A stretch of 18,524 bases of DNA, taken from assembly GCA_900539145.1 (NCBI GenBank), contig UQAX01000047.1, positions 1 to 18,524 on the forward strand, in the 5' to 3' direction. Position 1 is the first letter of the stretch. Each line of letters begins with the position of its first letter. Shown piece after piece: positions 1 to 6,216 of the stretch. The DNA comes from an uncultured Blautia sp. (GTDB lineage Bacteria > Bacillota > Clostridia > Lachnospirales > Lachnospiraceae). The translations under genes and the position numbers were made by a program. The notes under the pieces are model-generated. The model was not told the origin of the DNA, ran no database searches, and saw only the letters and a list, made by a program, of their open reading frames with translations.

Positions 1-59
1 GAAGAGGAAGCAGTATCAATTTAATATAGCAATTATTTAATATTCGTTATACTAGAAAC

Positions 60-356
60 AAGCTGGCACAGTTTCACATTTCCACAGCAGGTAAATATGC
101 TGTTCAAATGAAGAAATCAGATTATGAAAAATACGACTATCTGATTGGTATGGATGATTGGAATATAAAAAATATAAACAGGATAATCGGACAAGATACT
201 GAAAATAAAGTATATAAGCTTTTAGACTTTACAGATAATCCAAGAGCTATTGCAGATCCTTGGTACACAGGTGACTTTGATAAAACTTACGAAGACGTAA
301 AAGAAGGCTGTGAAGCATTTTTAGAATACTTAAAACAACAAGGTGAAATTTTTTAG
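60..356 (+). pseudogene. Low-molecular-weight protein tyrosine phosphatase remnant (N-terminal part lost)
   Basis: The 82 codons from ATG 108 match the C-terminal half of the LMW-PTP family, including DYEKYDYLIGMD, the DFTDNPR segment, and the DPWYTG motif that carries the family's general-acid Asp. The phosphate-binding loop (CxxxxxR, typically near residue 8-15) is absent. Reading back in frame from 108, codons stay open to the TAG at 27-29 and give residues such as LAQFHISTA then GKYAVQ. In intact relatives, as I recall them, these two pieces lie about 25-30 residues apart, so an internal in-frame deletion is inferred as well as loss of the 5' end. Intact members run about 150-165 residues. 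ATG 108 has no good ribosome binding site and is probably an internal Met. The remnant lies 18 bases before the Crp-type regulator. It cannot be an active phosphatase as it stands. An alternative is a re-purposed short protein, which I consider less likely. Confidence 0.75.
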
Positions 357-374
357 AGACAGGTAGGGATAAAA

Positions 375-1043
375 ATGAATGAAACAATAGAAAACGTATT
401 AAAGCAGCAAGAGTTTTGGGGCAAGCTTACAGAAGAACAGCAAAAAACGGTTCTTAAAGAGTCCAGAGTTGTTAGCTATGAAGCAGGTGAGATTGTTTAT
501 TCTGGGGCAAGAGAATGTCTGGGAGGACTTTTAGTTTTAAAGGGAAGTCTCAGAACATATCTATTGTCGGATGAAGGAAAGGAAGTCACGATTTATCGTT
601 TGCGGGAAGGAGATATTTGTTTTTTAGCAGCCTCCTGTATTCTTTCCGCAATTACCTTTGATGTGGAAATAGAGGCTCAAGGCAGTACAGAGGTACTTCT
701 TATTCCTGCCAGAATTCTTTCTATGTTGACGAAAGAAAATATCTATCTGGAAAATTTTATGTATAAAGAAACTGCCAGACGTTTTTCCGATGTAGTAGAA
801 GCTTTGCAGCAGTTGATATTTTTAAGTCTTACACAGCGAATTGTTTCCTTTTTATTAGACGAGGCAGCGAAAAATAAGACGTCCAGTATCACCATGACAC
901 ACGAAGAAATTGCAAAAATTATCGGGAGCGCCAGAGAAGCAGTCAGCCGTATTTTGAAACAGCTTGCAAAACAGGGTTACATATCTTTAAACAGAGGCGA
1001 AATAAAAATTGAAAAACGAGAAGAGCTTTATAAACTTTTATAA
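375..1043 (+). CDS. Crp/Fnr-family transcriptional regulator
   Basis: A 222-residue cytoplasmic DNA-binding regulator. Residues about 20-120 form the cyclic-nucleotide-type beta-roll, with the GDI turn at 80-81. Residues about 135-165 are the dimer helix, and residues 175-203 form the Crp-type winged helix-turn-helix (THEEIAKIIG then SAREAVSRIL). Length is normal for the family. It lacks the N-terminal cysteine cluster of FNR, so a 4Fe-4S oxygen sensor of that type is unlikely. Cys82 and Cys88 in the beta-roll (ICFLAASC) resemble a pattern I recall in clostridial Crp/Fnr proteins and could be redox-active. The start ATG follows a modest AGGTAGGG site about 8 bases upstream. The gene converges on the thioredoxin pair, with only the trx terminator between them, so a redox role is plausible but inferred. 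No ligand or target can be read from the sequence. Confidence 0.9.
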   Translation: MNETIENVLKQQEFWGKLTEEQQKTVLKESRVVSYEAGEIVYSGARECLGGLLVLKGSLRTYLLSDEGKEVTIYRLREGDICFLAASCILSAITFDVEIEAQGSTEVLLIPARILSMLTKENIYLENFMYKETARRFSDVVEALQQLIFLSLTQRIVSFLLDEAAKNKTSSITMTHEEIAKIIGSAREAVSRILKQLAKQGYISLNRGEIKIEKREELYKLL

Positions 1044-1079
1044 GAAGTTCCAAATGATAATAAAAAGCTAATAGAAAAT

Positions 1080-1118
1080 GAGAGCTGCGAAAGGAATAAA
1101 CCTTACATCGCAGCTCTC
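1080..1118 (-). terminator. Rho-independent terminator of the trxB-trxA operon
   Basis: Perfect 11-bp inverted repeat: GAGAGCTGCGA at 1080-1090 and TCGCAGCTCTC at 1108-1118. An inner AAGG/CCTT pair (1091-1094 with 1101-1104) extends the stem after a 3-base bulge. Read on the minus strand the stem is followed by CATTTTCTATT and further T-rich sequence, so it best serves the thioredoxin genes. On the plus strand the U-tract is poor (GCTTTAGC), so termination of the regulator transcript here would be weaker. Confidence 0.8.
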
Positions 1119-1150
1119 GCTTTAGCAAAGCCATCAAACAGCAAATCAAA

Positions 1151-1459
1151 TCATTTCAGCAAAGCTTCCAGTTGTTTTTTCGGAACAGCGCCCACAGATT
1201 TATCAGCGACCTGACCGTTTTTAAATACCAGTACAGTAGGAATATTCATAATACCGTACTGTGCCGCAAGGGAAGGTTCATCATCTACATTGATTTTTCC
1301 TACCTTATAACGTCCGTTTGCTTCTTCTGCCAGTTCTTCAATAACCGGAGCCAGCATCTTGCAGGGCATACACCAGGTTGCCCAAAAATCAACCAGTACC
1401 GGTAGGTCAGATTGCAGCACTTCTTTTGCAAAATTTTTAGATGTAAATTCCATAGCCAT
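1151..1459 (-). CDS. trxA: Thioredoxin with WCMPC active site
   Basis: A 102-residue single-domain thioredoxin that reduces protein disulfides in the cytoplasm. It has the FWATWCxPCKM active-site region (Cys30/Cys33), the buried Asp of the LVDFWA strand, the cis-Pro segment NIPTVLVFKNG, and the C-terminal helix. The active site reads WCMPC instead of the usual WCGPC. The residue between Cys and Pro tunes redox potential and partner choice in this family, so the Met may matter. The start ATG (complement of 1457-1459) is preceded on the minus strand by AGGAGG with 8 bases of spacing. A second ATG two codons later is possible but worse placed. It follows the reductase gene by 31 bases in the same direction, so the two are almost certainly co-transcribed and are natural partners. 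Confidence 0.96.
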   Translation of the reverse strand: MAMEFTSKNFAKEVLQSDLPVLVDFWATWCMPCKMLAPVIEELAEEANGRYKVGKINVDDEPSLAAQYGIMNIPTVLVFKNGQVADKSVGAVPKKQLEALLK

Positions 1460-1490
1460 AAGAATAGCCTCCTTTAAATATATATAATTT

Positions 1491-2363
1491 TTATTTTATT
1501 GACTTTAAATAATTGACGGCACATGTGCCTGCAAGTGCGCCTTCATATACCGCTTTTGCGATTTGCAGCATACCTCCGGTGCAATCTCCGGCTGCAAAGA
1601 GACCGGGGAGAGGAGTGCTGGTATCTGCTTCAATTAAAATATGATTATCCTCCATAAAAAGTCCCAGTTTTCTGGCAATGTCTGTGCTGTCGGCTGTCCC
1701 CAATGCAACAAACAGACCGTCAAGAGGAAAGTGCGTATGGTCCTCCAGCTCCAGCGAGGAAAGAGAATTTTCTCCCTTTGCAGAGATGATTTTCCTTTTT
1801 TCTAAATGAACAGAGCCCAGCTCATCCAAAGAAAAATCAGGTTCTTTTCCGTTAGTTAATATAGTTACTTTTGCTGCCAGAGGCTCTAAAACCTTTGCCT
1901 CATGAAGGGCATAAGAGCCATTGCCAAGTACACCGACTTCCTTTTGACGATAGAAAAAACCATCGCATACGGCACAGTAGCTGATACCGTTTCCTTCGTA
2001 TTTTTTCAATTCTTTTAAAGAAAGCGTGTTTCTTTTTGTGCCTGTTGCCAGAATAAGCGCTTTGGTATGATAGGTGTTTTCAGAGGTCTGTATGGTGTAT
2101 TCTCCATCGTATGTAATTGAAAGCAGCTCATCCTTAAAAACAGGAACATTGAGGGCTTTTAATTGAGAAAGTCCATTTTCATACAGTCCTTTTCCAGAAA
2201 CAGGAGCCGGAAGTCCGTAGTAATTTTCTATCTTTTCTGCCTTTTCTAAAGCACCGTATCCGTTGTGAATAACCAGTGGGGGAAAACCCATGCGTACTGC
2301 ATATAAAGCGGCAGATACTCCTGCCGGACCGGCGCCGGCTATGACAAGTTGTTGCATTTCCAC
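1491..2363 (-). CDS. Thioredoxin reductase-like flavoprotein, possibly ferredoxin-dependent
   Basis: A 290-residue FAD disulfide oxidoreductase that should reduce the neighbouring thioredoxin. It shows the FAD Rossmann motif GAGPAG (10-15), ILATGT (104-109), the redox-active CAVC (130-133), and the C-terminal FAD-binding segment AAGDCTGGMLQIAKAVYEG (257-275). The second nucleotide domain is atypical. Where NADPH-dependent enzymes have GxGxxA/G (typically GGGNSA) followed by an HRR-type phosphate-binding motif, this protein reads GNGSYALHEA (147-156) and then KVTILTNGK with no HRR. It is also shorter than standard TrxB (about 310-320). These traits match ferredoxin-dependent flavin thioredoxin reductases described in clostridia; that assignment is inference. 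Translation starts at GTG (complement of 2361-2363), which sits 9 bases from GGAGG. The ATG two codons later would be 15 bases away. It is the first gene of the trx operon. Confidence 0.88.
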   Translation of the reverse strand: MEMQQLVIAGAGPAGVSAALYAVRMGFPPLVIHNGYGALEKAEKIENYYGLPAPVSGKGLYENGLSQLKALNVPVFKDELLSITYDGEYTIQTSENTYHTKALILATGTKRNTLSLKELKKYEGNGISYCAVCDGFFYRQKEVGVLGNGSYALHEAKVLEPLAAKVTILTNGKEPDFSLDELGSVHLEKRKIISAKGENSLSSLELEDHTHFPLDGLFVALGTADSTDIARKLGLFMEDNHILIEADTSTPLPGLFAAGDCTGGMLQIAKAVYEGALAGTCAVNYLKSIK

Positions 2364-2388
2364 TATCAGATACCTCCTTTTCTGTTTT

Positions 2389-2418
2389 ATTATAGCAAGC
2401 TGTGCCTGATATAGGCAA
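2389..2418 (-). promoter_or_regulatory. Promoter of the trxB-trxA operon
   Basis: On the minus strand there is a -35 TTGCCT (complement of 2413-2418), an 18-base spacer, and a perfect -10 TATAAT (complement of 2389-2394). The ribosome binding site AGGAGG and GTG start follow within about 30 bases, so the leader is very short. This is a sequence-only prediction. Confidence 0.65.
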
Positions 2419-2481
2419 TCCTCATAAGTATATGCACATGTATTTTATCATATTTTACAAAAATAAGAGAGTGTAGCTCAA

Positions 2482-2533
2482 GAAAATTTGTGCAATTTTC
2501 AAGTGGTAGAACCAGTATATACCGAATGGTATA
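2482..2533. promoter_or_regulatory. Two short perfect palindromes in the trxB-atpB intergenic region
   Basis: The gene-free stretch 2364-2755 contains, besides promoters for both sides, GAAAATT-TGTGC-AATTTTC (2482-2500) and TATACC-GAAT-GGTATA (2518-2533), each with perfectly matching arms and 17 bases apart. Neither is followed by a U-tract, so they are not terminators. They lie upstream of both promoters and look like operator dyads. Which protein binds is unknown; the nearby Crp/Fnr regulator is one candidate, but neither dyad matches the TGTGA-N6-TCACA or TTGAT-N4-ATCAA consensus. Confidence 0.4.
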
Positions 2534-2630
2534 AAAAACCATGGAAATTCTTACAAAAACAAAGAAAAACATCAAAAATCTACAAGAAAAATTGACGAAA
2601 ACTTTCTCTTTTTTATGAAAAAACCAAAGA

Positions 2631-2659
2631 TTGACAAATGAAATGATTAGCAGTAATGT
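2631..2659 (+). promoter_or_regulatory. Probable promoter of the atp operon
   Basis: A perfect -35 TTGACA (2631-2636), a 17-base spacer and a weak -10 TAATGT (2654-2659), about 80 bases before the atpB ribosome binding site. A second, weaker pair, TTGACG (2592-2597) with TATGAA (2614-2619), lies just upstream and could be an alternative. Confidence 0.5.
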
Positions 2660-2740
2660 GTTAAAAGCAATTTAATAAGAAGACACAAAAACACGTGCCG
2701 ATTTCTGTTTTATTGCTCACAGCGACAATAGAAAAGAGAA

Positions 2741-2747
2741 AGGGAGG
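2741..2747 (+). promoter_or_regulatory. Ribosome binding site of atpB, spaced for an ACG codon
   Basis: AGGGAGG is the only strong Shine-Dalgarno sequence before atpB. ATG 2749 lies 1 base after it, is out of the atpB frame and opens a short reading frame that stops within atpB. The in-frame codon at ideal 8-base spacing is ACG 2756. GTG 2804, the first standard start codon in frame, is more than 50 bases away and has no site of its own. Confidence 0.7.
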
Positions 2748-2803
2748 AATGTCTTACGAACAATATTGCGGAAAGAATTACGGAAGAACTTCAATGCGAA
2801 ACC

Positions 2804-3445
2804 GTGTTCAATATTCCGATTTTTGGTGGAATTCCGGTAGGTGAGTCCGTGGTAGTTACATGGATTATTATGGCAGCATTAACCATCCTGTCGATTATAC
2901 TTGTTCGGAATTTGAAAGTGGAAAATCCGGGAAGAAAGCAGTTGGCATTAGAAGCATCTATTGGTTTTCTGAACGACTTTTTCACAGACATTCTGGGGGA
3001 GGAAGGAAAGCGGTACATACCGTATCTGATTTCTACGGCGCTCTATATCGGGGTAGCCAATTTAATCGGACTTTTAGGCTTTAAACCTCCGACCAAGGAT
3101 TTGAATGTGACAGCAGCATTGGCGCTTATGAGCGTATTTCTCATCTACTATTCCGGCTTCCATAAGAAGGGTGGAAAGGGATTTTTGAAAAGCTTTGCAG
3201 AGCCTATGCCTTTAGTAGCTCCAATCAACATCATGGAAATTGCAATCCGTCCTGTTTCATTATGTATGCGTTTATTCGGTAATGTAATTGGTTCGTTTGT
3301 AATTATGGAGCTGTTAAAAACGGTTATGCCGGTACTTTTACCCATTCCGTTTAGTTTGTACTTTGATGTGTTTGATGGTTTAATTCAGACATACGTATTT
3401 GTGTTTTTAACATCGCTCTTTGTAAAAGAGCAAATAGAAGATTAA
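2804..3445 (+). CDS. atpB: F1Fo ATP synthase subunit a
   Basis: Membrane subunit a of the Fo sector, which forms the two ion half-channels beside the c-ring. The family-defining segment RPVSLCMRLFGNVIGSF (149-165 from GTG 2804) contains the essential Arg (Arg156) that faces the c-ring carboxylate. There are about five hydrophobic helices, and the C-terminal QTYVFVFLTSLFV helix is typical. From GTG 2804 the protein has 213 residues. The frame is open upstream to the TAG at 2729-2731, and the codons 2756-2803 (TNNIAERITEELQCET) look like a genuine subunit-a N-terminus. The only good ribosome binding site points to ACG 2756, which would give 229 residues. I give the first standard start as the boundary, but think the longer form is likely. 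First gene of the atp operon; no atpI precedes it. atpE follows after 27 bases. Confidence 0.93.
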   Translation: MFNIPIFGGIPVGESVVVTWIIMAALTILSIILVRNLKVENPGRKQLALEASIGFLNDFFTDILGEEGKRYIPYLISTALYIGVANLIGLLGFKPPTKDLNVTAALALMSVFLIYYSGFHKKGGKGFLKSFAEPMPLVAPINIMEIAIRPVSLCMRLFGNVIGSFVIMELLKTVMPVLLPIPFSLYFDVFDGLIQTYVFVFLTSLFVKEQIED

Positions 3446-3472
3446 ATTTTATTTGAAAAGGAGAAATGAATT

Positions 3473-3685
3473 ATGACAGCAGCAATTGGTGCAAGTATTG
3501 CAGTATTAACAGGTATCGGAGCAGGTTTAGGAATTGGTCATGCAACAGCAAAAGCAGTAGAAGCAATCGCAAGACAGCCGGAAGCAGAAAGCAAAATCAG
3601 CAAAGCATTACTTCTTGGTTGTGCGCTTGCAGAGGCAACAGCTATTTACGGTTTCGTTATCGGATTGTTAATCTTATTCTTATAA
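3473..3685 (+). CDS. atpE: F1Fo ATP synthase subunit c
   Basis: A 70-residue hairpin of two membrane helices that forms the rotor ring. Helix 1 has the glycine-rich stretch GIGAGLGIGHATAKAVEA, the polar loop is RQPEA (34-38), and helix 2 carries the ion-binding Glu54 in LAEATAIYG. Compared with sodium-translocating rings such as that of Ilyobacter tartaricus, the helix-1 Gln is Ile21 and the Ser after the Glu is Ala55. Thr56 and Tyr59 are kept. Losing two sodium ligands suggests a proton-type ring, an inference from known structures. The start ATG has AAGGAG upstream. An overlapping ATG at 3466 is in another frame and is not a gene. Confidence 0.97.
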   Translation: MTAAIGASIAVLTGIGAGLGIGHATAKAVEAIARQPEAESKISKALLLGCALAEATAIYGFVIGLLILFL

Positions 3686-3713
3686 TCAGCAGGGAAAGGC
3701 AGGTGCATGAAAG

Positions 3714-4214
3714 ATGATGAGTCTTGGCTGGAACCTTGTCTGGACGATTATAAATCTGATTGTGCTTTATCTCTTAATGAAAAAATTCCTTATCGGTCCG
3801 GTACTGGGTATCATGGAAAAGAGAAAAGCGTGTATAGCAAAAGAGATGGAAGAAGCTCGTGTAAGCCGTGAAAAAGCCGAAGAACTGAAAGTACAGTATG
3901 AAAAATCTCTGGCAATGGCAAAAGAAGAGTCTTCTCAGATTTTGGAAAATGCAAAAACAGATGCAAGACAGGCAAGAGAAAGTATTGTAAAAAATGCCAA
4001 CGATGAAGCGGCGAAGATTATCGAAGCTGCTCAAAATACTGCCCGTCAGGAACAGGAAAATGCCATGCAGGGAGCGAAAAAAGAGATTGCACAGCTCGCT
4101 ATGCAGGCAGCAAAAAAATTACTTTTGGAAAAAAGTAATGAGAACAGCAATGATATGCTCTACGATAAATTTTTAGCAAAAGCAGGTGATGCAGATGACA
4201 CAGACAGCTATTAA
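3714..4214 (+). CDS. atpF: F1Fo ATP synthase subunit b
   Basis: A 166-residue peripheral stalk subunit. It has an N-terminal membrane helix (about residues 4-22, GWNLVWTIINLIVLYLL), the conserved FLIGPVLGIMEKR junction, and a long charged, alanine-rich coiled coil to about residue 150. It ties subunit a to F1 through the delta subunit. Length and layout fit the family. Start is ATG 3714 or the adjacent ATG 3717, after AGGTG about 8 bases upstream. The 3' end overlaps the next gene by 20 bases, which suggests translational coupling with atpH. Confidence 0.95.
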   Translation: MMSLGWNLVWTIINLIVLYLLMKKFLIGPVLGIMEKRKACIAKEMEEARVSREKAEELKVQYEKSLAMAKEESSQILENAKTDARQARESIVKNANDEAAKIIEAAQNTARQEQENAMQGAKKEIAQLAMQAAKKLLLEKSNENSNDMLYDKFLAKAGDADDTDSY

Positions 4215-4698
4215 TTATGGTAAGGTGCTTTATCAGTTAAATGTTCCAAAAGAAAGTATTTTGGAAACACAAAGGCTTTTAAAAGAAGTGCCTGAGCTTT
4301 CAAAAGCATTGGAAAATCCAACGATATCCTTTGAACAAAAACAGAGAGTTATCAGTAGAGTTTTTCCAAAGGAACTTCACAATTTCCTGTGTGTAGTTTG
4401 TAAATACAAGCATGCAGAGCTTTTAAACGAAATTTTTCAGGCATATCAGGAACATTACAATGAACAAAAGAACATATTATCTGCCACATTGTATTATGTA
4501 ACGCCTCCAAAGGCAGAACAGTTGGAAGGAATTAAAAAATTCCTGAAAAAACAGTATCATACACAGGCAGTTGCTCTTAAACTGAAAGAGGATAAAAGCC
4601 TTGTAGGTGGATTTATTATTCGGACAAAAGACCACGAATATGATAACAGCTTAAAGGGCAGTATTCATGAATTACAACAAAAATTAATCTGGAGGTGA
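4195..4698 (+). CDS. atpH: F1Fo ATP synthase subunit delta
   Basis: A 167-residue F1 delta subunit that caps the alpha3-beta3 head and binds the peripheral stalk. The N-terminal helical part begins TQTAINYGKVLYQL, and the C-terminal region has the family signature around LVGGFIIRTKDHEYDNSLKGSI. ATG 4195 is chosen because AGGTGA lies 5 bases before it. In-frame GTG 4186 and ATG 4189 sit inside that site. The gene starts inside the end of atpF and ends 5 bases before the chosen atpA start, so translation of the three is probably coupled. Confidence 0.93.
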   Translation: MTQTAINYGKVLYQLNVPKESILETQRLLKEVPELSKALENPTISFEQKQRVISRVFPKELHNFLCVVCKYKHAELLNEIFQAYQEHYNEQKNILSATLYYVTPPKAEQLEGIKKFLKKQYHTQAVALKLKEDKSLVGGFIIRTKDHEYDNSLKGSIHELQQKLIWR

Positions 4699-4703
4699 AC
4701 GGT

Positions 4704-6212
4704 TTGAGTTCAATCAACTCAGAAGAAATTATTTCAATTTTGAAGGAAGAAATTGATAATTTCCACAGCACAGAAGGCGCAAAAGAAGTTGGAAACGTCA
4801 TCTGGGTGGGGGATGGAATTGCAACTGTTTACGGAATAGACCATGCCATGTACGGCGAAATCGTAACCTTTGAAAATGGTGTAAAAGGAATGGTACAGGA
4901 TATCAAGCGAAATGAAATCGGTGTCATTATCTTTGGCAAAGATACAGGGATTAAAGAAGGTACAAAGGTTGCACGTACAAAGAAAAGAGCAGGTGTTCCC
5001 GTAGGCGGAAATTTCATCGGAAGAATTGTGGATGCCTTAGGTGCGCCCATTGACGGAAAAGGCGAAATTCAAGCAGACGATTATCGCCCAATCGAGCAGG
5101 AAGCGCCGGGAATTATTGACAGAAAATCAGTATCCGTACCAATGGAAACAGGTATTCTGGCAATCGACTCCATGTTCCCAATCGGACGTGGACAGCGAGA
5201 ATTGATTATCGGTGATCGTCAGACAGGTAAAACTTCCATTGCCATTGATACCATCTTGAACCAGAAGGGAAAAGATGTAATGTGTATCTATGTGGCAATC
5301 GGACAGAAAGCCTCTACGGTAGCAAAATTAGTAGGAACACTGGAAAAATACGGAGCAATGGAATATACTACGGTATTTTCCGCAACAGCAAGTGATTGTG
5401 CGCCTTTGCAGTACATTGTGCCATATTCCGGAACAGCGCTTGCAGAGTATTTTATGTATAAAGGAAAAGACGTACTGATTGTTTACGATGATTTATCAAA
5501 ACACGCAGTTGCATATCGTGCCTTATCTCTGCTGTTAGAACGTTCACCGGGACGTGAGGCATATCCGGGTGACGTATTCTATCTTCATTCCAGACTGCTG
5601 GAGCGTTCCAGCCGTTTAAGTGAAGAAGCGGGAGGCGGTTCTATCACAGCCCTTCCGATTATTGAAACACAGGCAGGTGACGTATCTGCATACATCCCGA
5701 CAAACGTTATTTCCATTACAGACGGACAGATTTTCCTTGAAAGTGATTTGTTCTTTGAAGGTGTTCGTCCGGCGGTAAATGTCGGTCTTTCTGTATCCCG
5801 TGTAGGTGGTGCGGCGCAGACAAAAGCTATGAAAAAAGCTTCCGGAAGTATGCGAATTGATTTAGCACAGTATCGAGAAATGCAGGTGTTCACACAGTTT
5901 TCTTCCGATTTAGATGAGACAACAAAGGCACAGTTGGACTATGGAAAATGTCTGATGGAGCTGTTAAAGCAGCCGTTATGCAGACCACTGGCTTCCCATG
6001 AACAGGTCATTACTCTGTGGGTAGCTACACATAAGCTTTTGACAGACATTCCGGTAAAAGAATTAAAGACATTCCAGATGGATATGCTGGAATATTTTGA
6101 GCAGAAGCATCCGGAAATCAAAGCAGAAATTCTGGAAACAAAGGTTCTTTCTGATGAACTGGGAGAAAAGATTTTAGAGGCAGCAAAGGAATTTAAGAAC
6201 AGGAACAGGTGA
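4704..6212 (+). CDS. atpA: F1Fo ATP synthase subunit alpha
   Basis: The 502-residue non-catalytic nucleotide-binding subunit of F1. From the chosen start, the P-loop GDRQTGKT is at 170-177, the Walker B segment VLIVYDDLSKHA at about 257-268, and the alpha/beta signature PAVNVGLSVSRVGG with the Arg finger (Arg366) at about 356-368. I place the start at TTG 4704 because GGAGG (4691-4695) lies exactly 8 bases upstream. In-frame GTG 4695 overlaps that site and cannot use it. The resulting length matches the usual 500-505 residues. The ribosome binding site lies inside the end of atpH. Confidence 0.97.
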   Translation: MSSINSEEIISILKEEIDNFHSTEGAKEVGNVIWVGDGIATVYGIDHAMYGEIVTFENGVKGMVQDIKRNEIGVIIFGKDTGIKEGTKVARTKKRAGVPVGGNFIGRIVDALGAPIDGKGEIQADDYRPIEQEAPGIIDRKSVSVPMETGILAIDSMFPIGRGQRELIIGDRQTGKTSIAIDTILNQKGKDVMCIYVAIGQKASTVAKLVGTLEKYGAMEYTTVFSATASDCAPLQYIVPYSGTALAEYFMYKGKDVLIVYDDLSKHAVAYRALSLLLERSPGREAYPGDVFYLHSRLLERSSRLSEEAGGGSITALPIIETQAGDVSAYIPTNVISITDGQIFLESDLFFEGVRPAVNVGLSVSRVGGAAQTKAMKKASGSMRIDLAQYREMQVFTQFSSDLDETTKAQLDYGKCLMELLKQPLCRPLASHEQVITLWVATHKLLTDIPVKELKTFQMDMLEYFEQKHPEIKAEILETKVLSDELGEKILEAAKEFKNRNR

Positions 6213-6216
6213 TAAA

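Noticed and set aside
1..24. Reading frame ending in TAA (EEEAVSI) as the tail of an upstream gene
   Set aside because: Only seven codons are visible; nothing allows it to be told from chance.
2482..2500. CodY box
   Set aside because: The CodY consensus is AATTTTC-N-GAAAATT; here the arms are in the opposite order with a 5-base spacer.
2471..2515. tRNA-like D-arm words (GTGTAGCTCA ... AGTGGTAGAACC)
   Set aside because: The two pieces are split by a 21-base palindromic stretch, and no TpsiC arm or closing acceptor stem follows.
2749..2844. Small ORF from ATG 2749 (MSYEQYCGKN...) before and overlapping atpB
   Set aside because: Its ATG is 1 base from the ribosome binding site, the product resembles nothing, and the overlapping frame encodes a plausible AtpB N-terminus.
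3466..3717. 83-codon frame overlapping atpE
   Set aside because: Out-of-frame shadow of a clear subunit c gene; composition is low-complexity Ser/Arg/Asn.
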